64,000 bases of DNA from the NCBI GenBank assembly GCA_029378245.1, contig JARKIF010000003.1, positions 868,001 through 932,000 on the forward strand. Direction: 5' to 3'. Position 1 is the first letter of the stretch, and each line of letters begins with the position of its first letter. The DNA is from Roridomyces roridus (taxonomy: Eukaryota > Basidiomycota > Agaricomycetes > Agaricales > Mycenaceae). The position numbers and the translations under genes were made by a program. Of this stretch, positions 33,050 through 44,929 are shown one piece after another. The notes beneath the pieces were generated by a model, which had not been told where the DNA came from, ran no database searches, and worked only from the letters and a program-made list of their open reading frames with translations.

Positions 33050-33474
33050 AGACGACGCCAGCTTCTCGACCAACAGATTCGTTTATCAGCTCCTCCGCCC
33101 AGACAACAAGAACTACCAGTACTCGCCGGGGATCCTCGACGTTCACGATGTCGCACGCGTTCACATCGCTGGTCTCCACCCCCTAACCAAGGACCACCCC
33201 AAGCGTGTGCCTGTTGCCTCCCCGTTCCAAGCCGACTTTCGCCACGCAATAAATATATCGCGGACGAGCGCCCCGAGTTGCGTGTGCGCCTCGCCGATCC
33301 AAGCACAGTTCCCGTCTGGCCTAGTTACAAACTCGATGTAGACTCGGGACTGGTGGAGAAGGCGTTCGGGATCAAAATGGACTCGTATGAAACTTGGAAG
33401 GAGACGATTCTGGATGCCGTCGATTGGTTTGCGGACATCGAGAAGCAGTGGAAGAGCAAGGACCTGGAGGGTTG
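33050..33474 (+). pseudogene. 3' relic of a third reductase copy
   Basis: Matches only the last third of the reductases at 27539 and 29053: FSTNRFVYQLLRPDNKNYQY, DVHDVARVHIAGLHPL, then after a one-base deletion near 33250 the frame resumes with ADERPELRVRLADPSTVP and ends DSYETWKETILDAVDWF...EG. The 5' two thirds (nucleotide-binding and catalytic motifs) are missing. It abuts the 3' end of RNR1. Confidence 0.82.
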
Positions 33475-33623
33475 AGGTGCCTACTACGCTGCCAGTTTCG
33501 AAGTAGTCGTATCATTTTCATTGGGCGCGGTCTTGCGAAAGGAGTCAAATAGTTCAGAGATTACATGTACAACATAGTGAGAATAGAGATACATAAGTGA
33601 AAAGAAATCTAGCAGGACACCAC

Positions 33624-36600
33624 TCAACCCGAGCACATCAAACAATCCTCCTTGTTCTCCAGCGCGCAATACATCCTCGCCTCCTCCAGCTCGCGGTCCT
33701 TCAGCTTTTGCAGCGCAGCCGCAAAGTCTGGGTCCTCCGCCGCCATCTTGGCGAGCATCGCGTCGGATTCAGAGGCAGGCTCGGGCTCGGGAGCAGGAGC
33801 GGTGAATCGCAGCGGCTCAGGAGAAATGGGCTCCTGCTTGATCGTCACCGGCGGCTCGCGTTCTCGCTTGGGCGGTGTCAAAGGAGATTGGTCACGGGTG
33901 GATGATGACGAAGAGGAGGACGCGACGAGCTCGGGGACAGCCGTCGGGGGAACGACGCTGGCAGATTTTGCCTTGGCCTTGGCCGCGTTGGCGTTCTGCA
34001 CCTTGACGTCGTTGAGCACGCTCTGGTCGACCGTGAATTGGATGGCTTGTGCCGCAGGTTGCGTGCGAAGGTAATACATCCCCGTCTTGAGCCCACGCTT
34101 CCAGCCATAAAAGTGCATGCTCGTCAGCTGCCCCATCGTCGGTGCCGACAAATGCACGTTCAGACTTTGGCTCTGGCAGATGAACGCTCCACGGTCGGCC
34201 GCCATCTCCAAGACGCGCTTCTGCGAAATCTCCCACACCGTCTTGTAGATGGCCTTGACGTCGTCGGGAATGCCAGGAATGTTCTGGACGGAGCCACGGT
34301 GCGCGATGAGCATGTTCTTCATGTTGTCGTCCCACAACCCGAGGTCGACGAGCTCGCGCAGCAGCCACGGGCACACCACCTGGAACTCGCCAGAGAGCAC
34401 GCGCCGAGTGTAGATGTTGCTTGTGTAAGGTTCGAAGCATTCGTTGTTGCCGAGAATTTGGCTGGTCGATGCCGTCGGCATGGGCGCAGTGAGGAGACTG
34501 TTACGAAGCCCGTGCACGCGAATCTTCTCCTTCAAAGATTGCCAGTCCCACAAGGCGCTCGGCGTCACTCCCCACAGGTCGAATTGTAGCTGACCCTGCG
34601 ACGCAGGACTCCCCTCGTACGTCTCATAGGGCCCGTCCCGCTCAGCAAGCTCGACGCTCGCCTCGAGTGCACCGTGGTAGATCGTCTCGAAGATCTGCTG
34701 GTTGAGCTCCTTTGCCTCCGCAGACTCGAACGGTATACGCAGCGCGAGGAAAACATCGGCAAGTCCCTGCACACCGACACCAATAGGACGGTGGCGCATA
34801 TTCGAGCGACGCGCTTCGGGAATGGGGTAGTAGTTGACGTCGATAACGCGGTTCAGGTTCTTGGCGACGACCTTGGCGATGTCGTGCAAGTGCTGGAAGT
34901 TGTACTTGCCATCGGAGATGAACCTCGGGACGGCGATGGACGCGAGGTTGCAGACGGCGGTCTCCTCGGGGGAAGAATACTCGATGATCTCGGTGCAGAG
35001 ATTCGAGGACTTGATGGTGCCGAGGTTCTTTTGGTTAGACTTGGCTGAAGGATTGTTAGAATGGGGATATATGGATAGTTGGAATACTCACCATTCGCGG
35101 CATCTTTGTACAGCATGAACGGCCCACCCGTCTCGACTTGGGCCTCGAGGATGGCGTACCACAGCTTCTGGGCGGGGATAGTCTTGCGAGCACGGCCCTC
35201 CTGCTCGTACTTGATATAGAGCGCGTCAAACTCGGCACTGTGCACTTCATGCAGACCGGGGGCCTCGTTGGGGCAGAAGAGTGACCAGTCCTCGTTGGCT
35301 TCGACACGTTTCATGCTGCAGAAGAGTCAGTAATGATCTCGAGAAGCGGAGCAGACTTACAAGAGATCCGGAATCCAGAGAGCAAGGAAAAGGTCGCGCG
35401 CCCGCATCTGCTCCTTGCCGTGGTTCTTGCGGAGGTCGATGAACTCGAAGATGTCGGCGTGCCAGGGCTCGAGGTAGATGGCGATGGCACCGGGCCTCTT
35501 GTTACCACCCTGGTCGACGTAGCGAGCTGTCGAGTCGTATACGCGGAGCATGGGGACAATGCCGTTCGAGTATCCATTAGTGCCGGCGATGTATGAACTG
35601 CGAAACGTGAGCAAGGGCCAAGGTCAATACGAAGAGACATACCCGGTAGCACGGATGTTGTGAATGTTGACACCAATACCGCCAGCACTCTTGCTAATCA
35701 TGGCACAGTTCTTGAGCGTGTCGTATATGCCCTCGATGGAATCCTCCTTCATGCAGACGAGGAAGCACGAGCTCATCTGGGGATTGGGCGTGCCAGCGTT
35801 GAAGAGCGTCGGCGTCGCGTGGGTGAAGTAGCGCTCGGACATGAGGTTGTATGTCTCGAGGACGTGGTCGAGGTCGGAGCCATGAATGCCAACGGCGACA
35901 CGCATGATGAGATGCTGGGGTCGCTCGACGACGCGGCCGTTGAGGCGCAGGAGATATGACCGTTCGAGGGTCTTGAAACCAAAGTAATTGTAGTTGAAAT
36001 CACGGTTGTAGATGATGGCGGCGTCGAGGGTGGCGGCGTTGGCCTCGACGACCTCGTAGGTCTCTTTCGAGATGAGGGAGGCCGACTTGCCCGTCTTGGG
36101 GTTGACTGGGTGCGATATGAGAAGAGACTGAAGGGAGAATGACCACCACGCACTGTAGGTATACAAGTCCTTCATGACTTGGGAGAAACTCTTCTTCGTC
36201 TCCTTGTGCAGGTTTGAGACTGCTATGCGGGCGGCGAGAACGGCGTAGTCGGGGTGCTTGGTGGTGAGGTACGCAGCAGTCTCTGCAGCGAGGTTCTAGA
36301 ACGCGATGAGCACAGTGGAAAGTGCGAGAAACGCGTCGACGCACGTCGAGCTCCATCGTCGTAATGCCATTGTAGACGCCAGCAACGACCTTCTGTGTGA
36401 CCCTGTGGCAAGATGAGATGGAGGAGAGGCCGGTGGCACGACACGCACTCTACTGGGTTCACGTAGTTCTGGTCGAGCCCATAGACGAGCTTCTCGATGC
36501 GAGTGGTGATCTGGAGCATGGTCAGACAACGCCCAGACGCGACGACGCGACTGACCTTGTCAAAGAAGATCTTCTCCTTGCGTCTGGAGGAGAAAGAGAG

Positions 36601-36735
36601 TCAGAAACACGCGAAACTACGCGTGAAGCGCGTCGACGTTGCACGTACCCATCTGCGATGAAAAAACGTGTCAGCGACCGCGAGACATCGAGGAGTGGTG
36701 CAGTGGGGCTTACCTCGCTTGTAGACAAAGGCCAT
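33624..36735 (-). CDS. RNR1: ribonucleoside-diphosphate reductase large subunit
   Basis: Minus-strand gene. Exon 1 (36714-36735) MAFVYKR, a 4-nt micro-exon (36649-36652), exon 3 (36556-36583) completing [12 protein letters not shown], the ATP-cone start. Later exons give [90 protein letters not shown] and [16 protein letters not shown], the class I alpha-subunit active-site set with catalytic cysteines, then [16 protein letters not shown] low-complexity Ser/Pro/Glu linker leads to the C-terminal redox pair CLMCSG. It reduces ribonucleotides to deoxyribonucleotides with the small subunit in the cytosol; expression is expected to follow S phase. At least six introns, dense at the 5' end. Confidence 0.96.
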
Positions 36736-37676
36736 TGCAGAGACAAGGGCAGGGCAGGAGGAAGGGTGAAGGGGGATGGAGGGGAAGGACAAGAGAGGTG
36801 GTGCTTGGTAAACGGATGACAACTCCGTAATATATAGCTCGATCAATTTGTACACCAACGCGAAAAATGGTTTCTCTTCAAGAAAATTGGCTCAAAAATT
36901 GAGAAGAAAAAACAGTGGCATCTCTTTTCTCCATAGACCCGATTCAGCCACAAAATACGCGCGCAGTCCGGCCTCATCGCGTCCAGACACGTCTCATAAA
37001 CGATCAACGCGTTGTGGATATTTATCGACGTGCTTGATTTCGGCCGCTTCCGATTATGATTCATCCATTTTTCCAAACCCTTTTGTTTCCACGGCCCCCT
37101 GGCACCCCGGCCGGCGTCCCCGGACAGTTGAAAATTTCCTCGGAACTGATGCGAGCGATTCCCATATCGGTCCTGTCTTCAAACCACCATCTCCCCGCCG
37201 AGATATTCACCATTCCATGGCCTACTGCCCCAAATTCGTCAGAATGAGCGTGATTTATAGTGTTTCCATCGCCTCCCTCCTTTTCGCTGTCTTTGCACGG
37301 TCAAAATCGACTGTTTTCTAAAGTGGCTCAGAAAAAGTGTATCTCCCCCTGTCGTTTTTCGCGCGACGCGTAGTTTCAAAATGGTGTTTCTAGGTGGGTG
37401 GACTCACACTTGCAGCCCACTTGACGTTCACAGGTCTTTGCACGCGCCCTGGAGCGCGTTTCCTGCCTCGAATATTGTCTACACATCCTCTTTCAAGATT
37501 CGGTCCTGGTGATTTCGTCCAGTTTTACTCCTCCGCTCCGGAAAAACGAGTTCAAGATATCCAGAATCTGGCAAAACTCGCCGGCCGGGAATCCTCGGGG
37601 TCCGGCCCTCCGGGAGAGTATAAAAGGACGTCGTTTCGTGTTCTTAACCAACCCCCTTCACCAACACGCGGTGCAA
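36736..37676. promoter_or_regulatory. divergent promoter region of RNR1 and the polymerase-delta-like gene
   Basis: 941 bp between divergent start codons. Several ACGCG-type sequences occur (for example GACGCG at 37367-37372), reminiscent of MluI-box elements of S-phase genes, but this is not diagnostic. No gene inside. Confidence 0.35.
37621..37629 (+). promoter_or_regulatory. TATA box of the polymerase-delta-like gene
   Basis: TATAAAAGG, 48 bp before the ATG at 37677, in a CT-rich leader. A good match to a canonical TATA box suggests the truncated paralog is transcribed. Confidence 0.5.
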
Positions 37677-39385
37677 ATGGGCTTTCCGACGCGAGGAACT
37701 GCTTCGAACCTCAAGCGGACTCGCGCCTTTGCGTCGAATGAGGACCGTCGCGTCAAGGCGCGACCTCTGACCTCGACCGAGTCTTTCGACGGTAGTCTGC
37801 AATATATACCCAACGGTACGTCCATTGGCAGGCGCAAACCAGATTCACCAACGTTTGACCAGCGCTGATACTCGCATGCCCCGGACAACCCGACCGTATA
37901 TCCAAGAACGACGCGTTGGGTCCGTTGTCCATCGATTTCCACCGTTCCAGTATCTAATAGGTCTAGTCCTCCAACTAGTCACCGCTTTCGTACATCGCCA
38001 CGAGCCCGCCGTCGCGCTTCTATTCGGCATAACCGAGGTGCGTCTTTGTCTTTACTCGGCCTAGTGAAAGACTAATGGACCTGCAGGAGGGTGTTAGGGT
38101 TACCGTCCACGTAAACCTCGTCGACCTCCCGCTCAGGCTCTGGAAGTTAACCCAGATGCCCGTCGACAAGGATGTCAATTTATTGGGTCACTACGAAGTA
38201 CGCACACTATTACATCTCTTATTCAACTCGCGATGCTACTATTCACCAGATACCCGCCATGAGCTGGGTCAAGCTACCTGCGGACAAGTATGACCCCGTC
38301 AGAGTACGCCACACCGTGTCCCACAATCTCTGCCAGACAGAGGTCACCATTCGGTACGTCGCTTCTCTCTACGCACTGCCGTTCCATGCAGACAATACCT
38401 ACAGTCACGACGACATCATGTTCCACAGCACGGAGTGGATATGGGCCACACCGCCGACCCTTCGGACGCTCAGCTTCAGCATCCAAACCTCCTTCCGGCG
38501 CGAGCCCCAGCACCCCCAGCCAGCCGACCAACCCATCCTCCATATCGTCAGCATTATTGAATCCAAGATCAACGGTAACGCGTCCACCTTGCGATCTCTC
38601 CTCCCTTACTCAATACACACAGGCATCTCTCACACCTACCGAGTGCTCTTTACGACGAAACGCTGCGCCCGCATCCCGGGCGTCGACATCCGGTTTTACA
38701 CCGACGAGTCCGACATGCTCGCCGCCTGGCGGTCTTTCCTCCTCGCCAGCGACCCCGACCTCGTCACTGGATTCAACATTGGGATCTTTGATCTCAACCA
38801 CCTCATCCTACGAGCGGAGAAGCTCAAGGTGCCGGACTTTGCCTGCCTGGGGAGGATCATAGGTGCGTGCCCCATTCTCATGATGCTGTGACCACGACTG
38901 AACGGGAACATAGGCGCCCGCGCAAAGGCAGTTGAAGTCGGGCCTGGACAACCCCGTCGGTTCTGCGACGCCCCCGTCCTCGCCGGCCGTCTCCAGCTCG
39001 ACGTCAAGCAATACATCCTCGAGGAACTTGTCAGCGAGTCCTCCACGACGACGGCGTCCATCACCCTCAACGAAGCCTGCCGCCGATACCTCCGCCCCGG
39101 ACCCGACGACTATGGCCAGGTCTTGGACAATGCTACGATCAGAGACCTGCAGACGAGGACGGACGAGGATTACGCGCAGCTTGTTTTGCATTGTCTCAAG
39201 GTGTGTCTGTTTTCTCACTTACTTCAGCCGCTGCCTCGATCTAAGCACCACTACAGGATACATACCTCACACTACGCCTCCTCCACCGGCTCAAGTGCAT
39301 AGAGAAAGCCGCCCGCGCCGCGCGCCACATCCGCTCCATTCACCTCCCTTTCGACCAATTCTTACGCCACGGACGTAGCTGCTGA
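37677..39385 (+). CDS. truncated DNA polymerase delta-like protein with a degenerate 3'-5' exonuclease domain
   Basis: Multi-exon. The N-terminal part carries the polymerase delta pre-exonuclease fold: LLFGITE joined to EGVRVTVHV, and SWVKLPADKY (compare NWLELPAGKY-type in Pol delta). The exonuclease domain follows, PTLRTLSFSIQTSF then DESDMLAAWRSFLLASDPDL, GFNIGIFDLNHLILRAEKLK and LVLHCLKDTYLTLRLLHRL. Exo I should read FDIE; here it is FSIQ, so both metal-binding acids are gone. Exo III Tyr is His. Exo II FD is kept. The frame stops shortly after Exo III (HGRSC), so no polymerase palm exists. The first intron is uncertain; others are clear. A non-catalytic paralog or a decaying copy. Confidence 0.78.
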
Positions 39386-39473
39386 GGCAAGCAAGCTGCT
39401 TTGTTAATATATATTTCTTGGATAATGAGTCTATGTACAAAATGTAATTATGCATATATCCCATTCTTTGGTC

Positions 39474-40979
39474 CTACTCCTCGTCTCCATCGCCCGCCTC
39501 TGAGAAATAATCCGGAAGAGCGTCTTCCACCGTCTTGATGCTGTCCTGTATGCTCCGCTTTGCCTGTGTTTCCTCAATGCAAGACCCGAAAGCGAAAGAA
39601 AGAAAAGACTAACCGCCATCCGACAATCATGATGCATATACGTCGCACTCCCCCACCTCTCAAAATCCCTCTGCACCTGCCTCAACCTCCCCAGCACATC
39701 CGCCAATCCCAACTGCAACACCGAATCCGCCCTCGTCTTATCCTTCCAAAACTCCAACCAGCTCTGCGTACACCCATGCTGATGCCACGTCGCCCCGCAC
39801 GAAGGCGCGTGGTCGAAATGCGGCGGGGTTATGCGTAGACGCTCCCAGGTGCCTGTGAGGCGGTAGTACCCCGAGAGCAGTCGGAGCTGTTGCGCGCGGT
39901 TGACGACGAGTCGGCCTTCTTCGTCTACGTCGCCTTCGTTCGCGTCGTCTGTAGGCGCAGGCGCAGTTGGTGCTGCACCGCCAGAAGCCGCAGCTGTGGT
40001 GGTGGGTTTCGGCTTGATTGGGTCGACCCTCGCACGCTTGACGACGACAGCCTTCTGCATGACCTCGAGATACGCTGCACCCCTTAGCTGACGGAGGTCC
40101 AACTCATCCGCAAGCGTCATCGCAAGGTAGGCATATTGGAGTGAGGAGCTCATGAGCTGGCGCAGAAGCTGGATCATCGTCGATAACAACTTGTCGTGGC
40201 TGCACAATTGCGCAAGGTGGATGAGGCGCGTTAGCTGGGCGGTGCTCGTGCTGCTCTGGGACGACGAGGAGGAAGAAGGTGTATTCGGGGAGAAGGTGTA
40301 CGAGTTGGGTGGGGGGATGGACGTAAGAATCGGGCACGGCTTTCGGTTCACGTACTCGTTTATCGCGTCAAGGGACCACGTCTCGAGGGTCTTGAAGGAA
40401 TATTTGTTGGCGATTCGGGCAATGTTGACGAGTTGTGTTAGGTCCGCCTCAGGTGAATAGACTAGAGCCAGTTCCGGGGGGCTAGGTAGGTGGCATTCAG
40501 AGGAAAGGCGGGACCCAATGCATTTCGTGCTCACAGGGCGTACAAAGCCCAGAGAAAGTGTCGGAATTCGGTGACGGTATCTCCGCTCAGGACAATAGGC
40601 CGGTCGTCCGAACGCCCTTCAGCCTCGTTGTTGCCTTGCGGTAGCGTGAACAGGGTGGAGAATGATGAATTGTCTTTGGATAGTATCGTCCTATGCACCT
40701 GAAAGACTCGTCAAATGACCGGCTTCAAGTAGAATGAGAGCCACCGACATTAAAGAGCGTATCCTGGACCAAGATAATACAACTCCCATCGTCCAGGTAG
40801 TAAGTGTCGTCGCGAACCAAACGAGCCTTGCTCCCAGACGCCGCGGCGAGCTGGACAGACTCCTTGTCGTCTTCAGCCGACATGACTTGGAATTTCTCTG
40901 GTGAACCACCGAGCATAGCCTGGCTATCCGAGCGCTTGCGTTTCAGTGTAGAATCCACTACATGCAAGGCCGACGACAT
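39474..40979 (-). CDS. BTB/POZ domain protein (agaric family)
   Basis: Start MSSALHVVDSTLKRKR; a BTB domain begins RDDTYYLDDGSCIILVQDTL and continues after an intron with HRTILSKDNSSFSTLF-like sequence, RPIVLSGDTVTEFRHFLWAL, then PPELALVYSPEADLTQLVNI-type helices. Later helices carry a Ser/Thr run and an Ala/Pro-rich insert. After a last intron the protein ends SIKTVEDALPDYFSEAG. Agarics hold large families of this type; the role is protein-protein interaction, often as Cullin-3 adaptor, but partners are unknown. It is head-to-head with the NOL8-like gene. Confidence 0.84.
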
Positions 40980-41029
40980 GAAAGAAGTGAGGAAAGCGCG
41001 GAGGGTTTACGTAACTTGAAGCGAAAGTG
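40980..41029. promoter_or_regulatory. 50-bp head-to-head spacer
   Basis: Only 50 bp separate the BTB start codon (minus) and the NOL8-like ATG (41030, plus). Transcription starts must lie inside the opposite gene or be extremely close; no TATA box is visible. Confidence 0.6.
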
Positions 41030-42777
41030 ATGTCCTCCTCGACCAACAACATCTCCAAACGGCTGCACATCTCATTCACGCCTTCTGTGCCCGCAACTAG
41101 CTCTGAAGAACTCGCAAAATCCCTCAAAGCCCAATTCGGTCGATTTGGGACGGTAAAATCCATCGACGGGCTCGGAAAACAGGATGGCGTCGGTCTACCC
41201 AGAAAATTTGGATATGTGGATATCGAAGGTTCCGAGGCGAGTATCACAAAATGTACAACGCCCCTCGTAACCCGCAACACTCTGGCTGACTGAATCCCAG
41301 GTGTGAACGCCATGAGTGGGTCAATCTGGAAAGGTGTCAAAGTCCGCGTCGGCGATGCACGACCCGACTTTGCTCAAAAGTCTGTCTATCTCAACCTCTT
41401 TCGACCGAGTCCTTACTTGTACCGCCTTCAGAATCTTTCAAGAAAATGCTTCAGAGCCTTCCCCTCCCCGACTCAAACGAAAACGTGGTGGCGTCCTTGC
41501 AGCGGATATGTCCCTCGTAACTCCCGAATCCGCACCTAACCGTCGGGGGTGGAAGGTCAGCGAATTAGGGCACATAACGCACCCTGTCCGTATGCGTCCT
41601 GGGCACCCTCTCCCACCACCGCTCGCTACAACCGTGCCGAAAACCAAGACCAAGGACGTGCCTGCAAAGCCCAAGAAGCGGCGTGACCCCGACTCGCGTG
41701 CCCGGAAAAGGACAATCGACGTGTCGCGTTGGGGGAGCGTGCATTTGACTGGCATGTTCCTCGAGAACGTCGGGCAGGGCATTCCGGTGCGAGAGGAGAA
41801 GGTGGTCGAGGAGGAAGTGGAAACTTTGGAGAGTGATTCTGACGCGGATGTTACTCCCGCGGTGCAAGTGGCTAAAGCCAAGACACCCCCACCGCCGCCT
41901 GTCGTTATCAAGGCCGCCCCACCTCCAATACCCCAACCCCAAACGACGTCAGACGCCATTGTCGACCTCGCCAAAGAAAAATCCCAAACTCTCAGTTTCC
42001 TCGATTCCCTTTTCGCGGAACGTGACGAGCAATGGGGTGGGCGCGAGAGCGTCGACTCGGATGTGGACGAGGAGGAGCTGCTCAAGATCGGTGGACCCAT
42101 GGGGACAAACGAGGACGATGGCATCGAGTTTGTTCCCATGGAGTTGGACGAGGCGGAAGGTGTAGAAGAGGAAGACGAGGAAGAAGTAGAAGCAGAGGTT
42201 GCACCCCCACCACCGGCAGCCAAGTCAAAATCGACGAAGCTCAAGGATCTCTTCGTTTCTCGCGAAGAAGAGGGTATGTACCGTCCCGCCTTTCATTCGA
42301 CCAATGCTAATTCGTAACGACCTAGTCGGCTTCTCCCTGCTCTCCCACCTCGATCTCGACCTCGAGCTGGACGAGGAGCTCGCACACGTCATTCCCTCCA
42401 CCACAGCCGAATCCGACCAAAAAACTGCTTCGCTGCAGCTGCCTCCGACTGCGCAAATCCACACGACGTTCATCTCCCCGTCGTCCCACGTCCAAATAAC
42501 ACTGGACCCGAAGCAACCCTTGTTCTTCCCGCTCCCTAGCTCCTTCCCCTTTGCCACCCCTTCCTCATCCTCGTTCAACACGAAAGCGCGGCAGCAGGAC
42601 ATTCTCGACGTGGGCAAGGACAATGGGTGGAATGCGCATTTTTATCGGTCCGAGACGGATGAGGAGATTAGGAAGAAGTGGGAGGAGCAAAAGGCCGAGT
42701 TGACGAGGGGGTGGAATAAAAGATGGAGGGAGGCGGGCAAGGTGAGGAGACGCAGGGGCGGTGTGGATGCCGAGTAG
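41030..42777 (+). CDS. NOL8-like RRM protein (nucleolar, ribosome biogenesis)
   Basis: Start MSSSTNNISKRLHISF, then an RRM: KSLKAQFGRFGTVKSIDGL and RKFGYVDIEGSEASI, spliced to NAMSGSIWKGVKVRVGDARP. A long disordered, charged middle follows with RARKRTIDVSRWGSVHLTG, acidic runs (EEEDEEEVEAEV) and LKDLFVSREEE, then a final exon with GFSLLSHLDLDLELDEEL, NAHFYRSETDEEIRKKWEEQ and a basic tail. RRM, KLKDLF block and C-terminal layout are those of fungal NOL8 homologs, which act in nucleolar rRNA processing. At least three introns. Confidence 0.75.
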
Positions 42778-42857
42778 AAAGTGGGTAATTACACGTATAC
42801 AACGAGAACTAGATGCTACATGATTATCCTGAAAGTGACTAGTTTTGACGACGACGA

Positions 42858-43469
42858 CTATTTGCGGCTCTTGCCCTTGCCTTTTGGGCGCTTCTGCGGT
42901 GCTATAGCGCTACCACCGAGGGAGGGTTGGTTCCAAGGTCCGTCTGCGATCTTTGCTGCATTCGCATTGGCATTCGTGGCCAGGGTAGAGAGACCCATCA
43001 TGCCCCGCATAAGCTTGTCAATATCCTGCGGAATATCGTATTCCTCCAATCCCGCCTGCGAACCCCGGAGCATCGTCTGCTCAAAGAGTTCGTTCTCTTC
43101 CAACTCGGCGACGCGGTTCCGGAGGTTTCGGAGTATCTTTTCGGACACAACTGCATCGTTTATTAGCATTCCAATACCAACGTAGAGGCAAAGAGTAAAC
43201 GCACTCCGTTCCTCCACAAACGTTTCCGGTCTAGGCAACAACGGATCCACATCAGCCTCCTCCTCCTCCTTCATAGCCCTCCTCAAATCAAGCTTGACAT
43301 CCATCTTGCGCTCAAAGGCGCGTTTGTCGAGCATCGTCTCAGAGTCGGAGAACGATGTTTGGTCGGGTGGGTAGACGCTGCCGACGGAGCTGGCGGGAGA
43401 GGGAGAGCGGATGACGGCTGCATCGCCGTATTCGGGGTTGGCTGCGGTGGCTGGTTGGGGGCGGGACAT
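42858..43469 (-). CDS. hypothetical coiled-coil protein
   Basis: Two exons, with a 54-nt GT-AG intron that is also open if retained. Start MSRPQPATAANPEYGDAAVI, a Ser/Pro-rich N-terminus, then KMDVKLDLRRAMKEEEEADV, a coiled coil (ILRNLRNRVAELEENELFEQ) and a basic tail KRPKGKGKSRK that could be a nuclear signal. No named family was recognised; about 185 residues. Converges on the NOL8-like gene with an 80-bp gap. Confidence 0.6.
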   Translation of the reverse strand: MSRPQPATAANPEYGDAAVIRSPSPASSVGSVYPPDQTSFSDSETMLDKRAFERKMDVKLDLRRAMKEEEEADVDPLLPRPETFVEERSAFTLCLYVGIGMLINDAVVSEKILRNLRNRVAELEENELFEQTMLRGSQAGLEEYDIPQDIDKLMRGMMGLSTLATNANANAAKIADGPWNQPSLGGSAIAPQKRPKGKGKSRK

Positions 43470-43801
43470 GACGGCAATTTATCTCTTTTTGCTGGGATTC
43501 AGCAGGAAGAAGAGTGGGGCATGAATGAATGCGAGGTGGTGGTGGTTGGAGGCAAGAGACGCGTATACATGAATAAACAACACGCGTGTACAGAAACGTG
43601 ACTTTTCATTTAGGACCCCAAGCGATCTCCATTGATTCAAGGAAGCAAAAATTACATCGATTGGTACAGTTTACAGAGTCGGAGAGAGAGAGAGTCGCCT
43701 CGGAATACATTTCGCAAAGCAACAATGCCACAAAAAAAGCTCAAGAATACAACACCAACTATATTCGACATGTGCACAATCGCAGCCTCTCACACTCAGG
43801 A

Positions 43802-44520
43802 TTACTTTGGCGGAGGCGTAGGCGGGCCTGGGGCACGGCGGTCGTTCAGCGATAAGAATTTGAGGGAGATGCATGTCCTGCTTACCAAATACCCCTCGAC
43901 CTGGTGCAGCGGGAGCGGGAAGCGGGGCGGCGGCAGTACCAGGCACAGGTGTCGGTGCGATATAAGGGTTGGCTGGTCAAATCAGTCCAGTGCCCAGGTA
44001 GCTGGAAGGAGGAGAGGGACGTACGACGCCATTGTGCCCAAGCAGGTACATTCGGCTTGGGCGGCTCGAGTGGCGGGACGGCACTCGGCGAAGGAGGTCG
44101 CTGCTTGAGTGCCCGTTCCTTCCGATCCGCGCGTTTATTCACCACGCGCCACGCTGGGCGGGCAGCACCGGGAGCTTCGGGCTCGGGTGGTGGCGGGGCA
44201 GGTTCATCGGGCTTTGGCCTCCATTCGGGCTGATACTCGCCTCCTGCCCCGTGCTTGGATTTCACACTCATCAGCTCGGCGATTTCACTACCGTCGGCGT
44301 CAGTACAGCAAGAAACGGATGAAATGAACGCACAATTGAAGAGCTCGTCTTTCATCCCGCAGCTGGCCGACTTCCGCGAGTAACAGACGGACCTCGCCTG
44401 CGAGTGCTTTGGTGAAATCGTTGATGTATCTGCTCATTCAGATGAGTGGCTTGGTGAAAAGAGGGTGCGGTCAACGCACTTGGGAGCACCGTTAAAGTTT
44501 CCTCCTCCTCCCTTGGACAT
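43802..44520 (-). CDS. hypothetical Pro-rich protein with N-terminal coiled coil
   Basis: Four or five exons. Start MSKGGGGNFNGAPK splices to YINDFTKALAGEVRLLLAEV and a coiled coil (GQLRDERRALQ), then EIAELMSVKSKHGAGGEYQP, a Pro/Ala-rich stretch, WRVVNKRADRKERALKQRPP, PNPYIAPTPVPG-type sequence and a final GVFGPPTPPPK. All junctions are GT-AG or nearly so. No family recognised. Likely a conserved agaric gene given clean splicing, about 185 residues. Confidence 0.6.
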
Positions 44521-44929
44521 GACGGGTATATGGATGGATGGCCTCGAGGTCAGAGTGAGGTGGACGGAAGGAAAGACCGAAAAGTCACACTGTGACTGTG
44601 ACTTTTCTTCTTTCAACTTCCATCTCGATGGCCGAATTTTGTGCGGAATCGACTCTACTGGTTGGGCTACGCGTTGTGAATGAATACTCAGTCTGGGCGT
44701 CCGCCGTCCGATGGCTCTCTCAGACCTTGGTCCTTTCCGAATTCATTCTTGGGTCGAGGATGAGTACTCAACTGGAAACTGACAAAGAGGAGCCTATGTT
44801 CTCGAGAGCTGCGTCGCTGGTGATACTACTGGGAGGGGAGTATCATTCGCGCGCATGTGGCTGAAATATGGACTTGTCTTCGGTCAAGGGAGGGAGCGGG
44901 GGAGGTGGAGATACATGAGGAATGTTTAC

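Noticed and set aside
41438..42244. 268-residue minus-strand frame rich in Ser/Gly
   Set aside because: It mirrors the acidic, Pro-rich centre of the NOL8-like gene; long Ser runs are the reverse complement of Glu/Asp codons.
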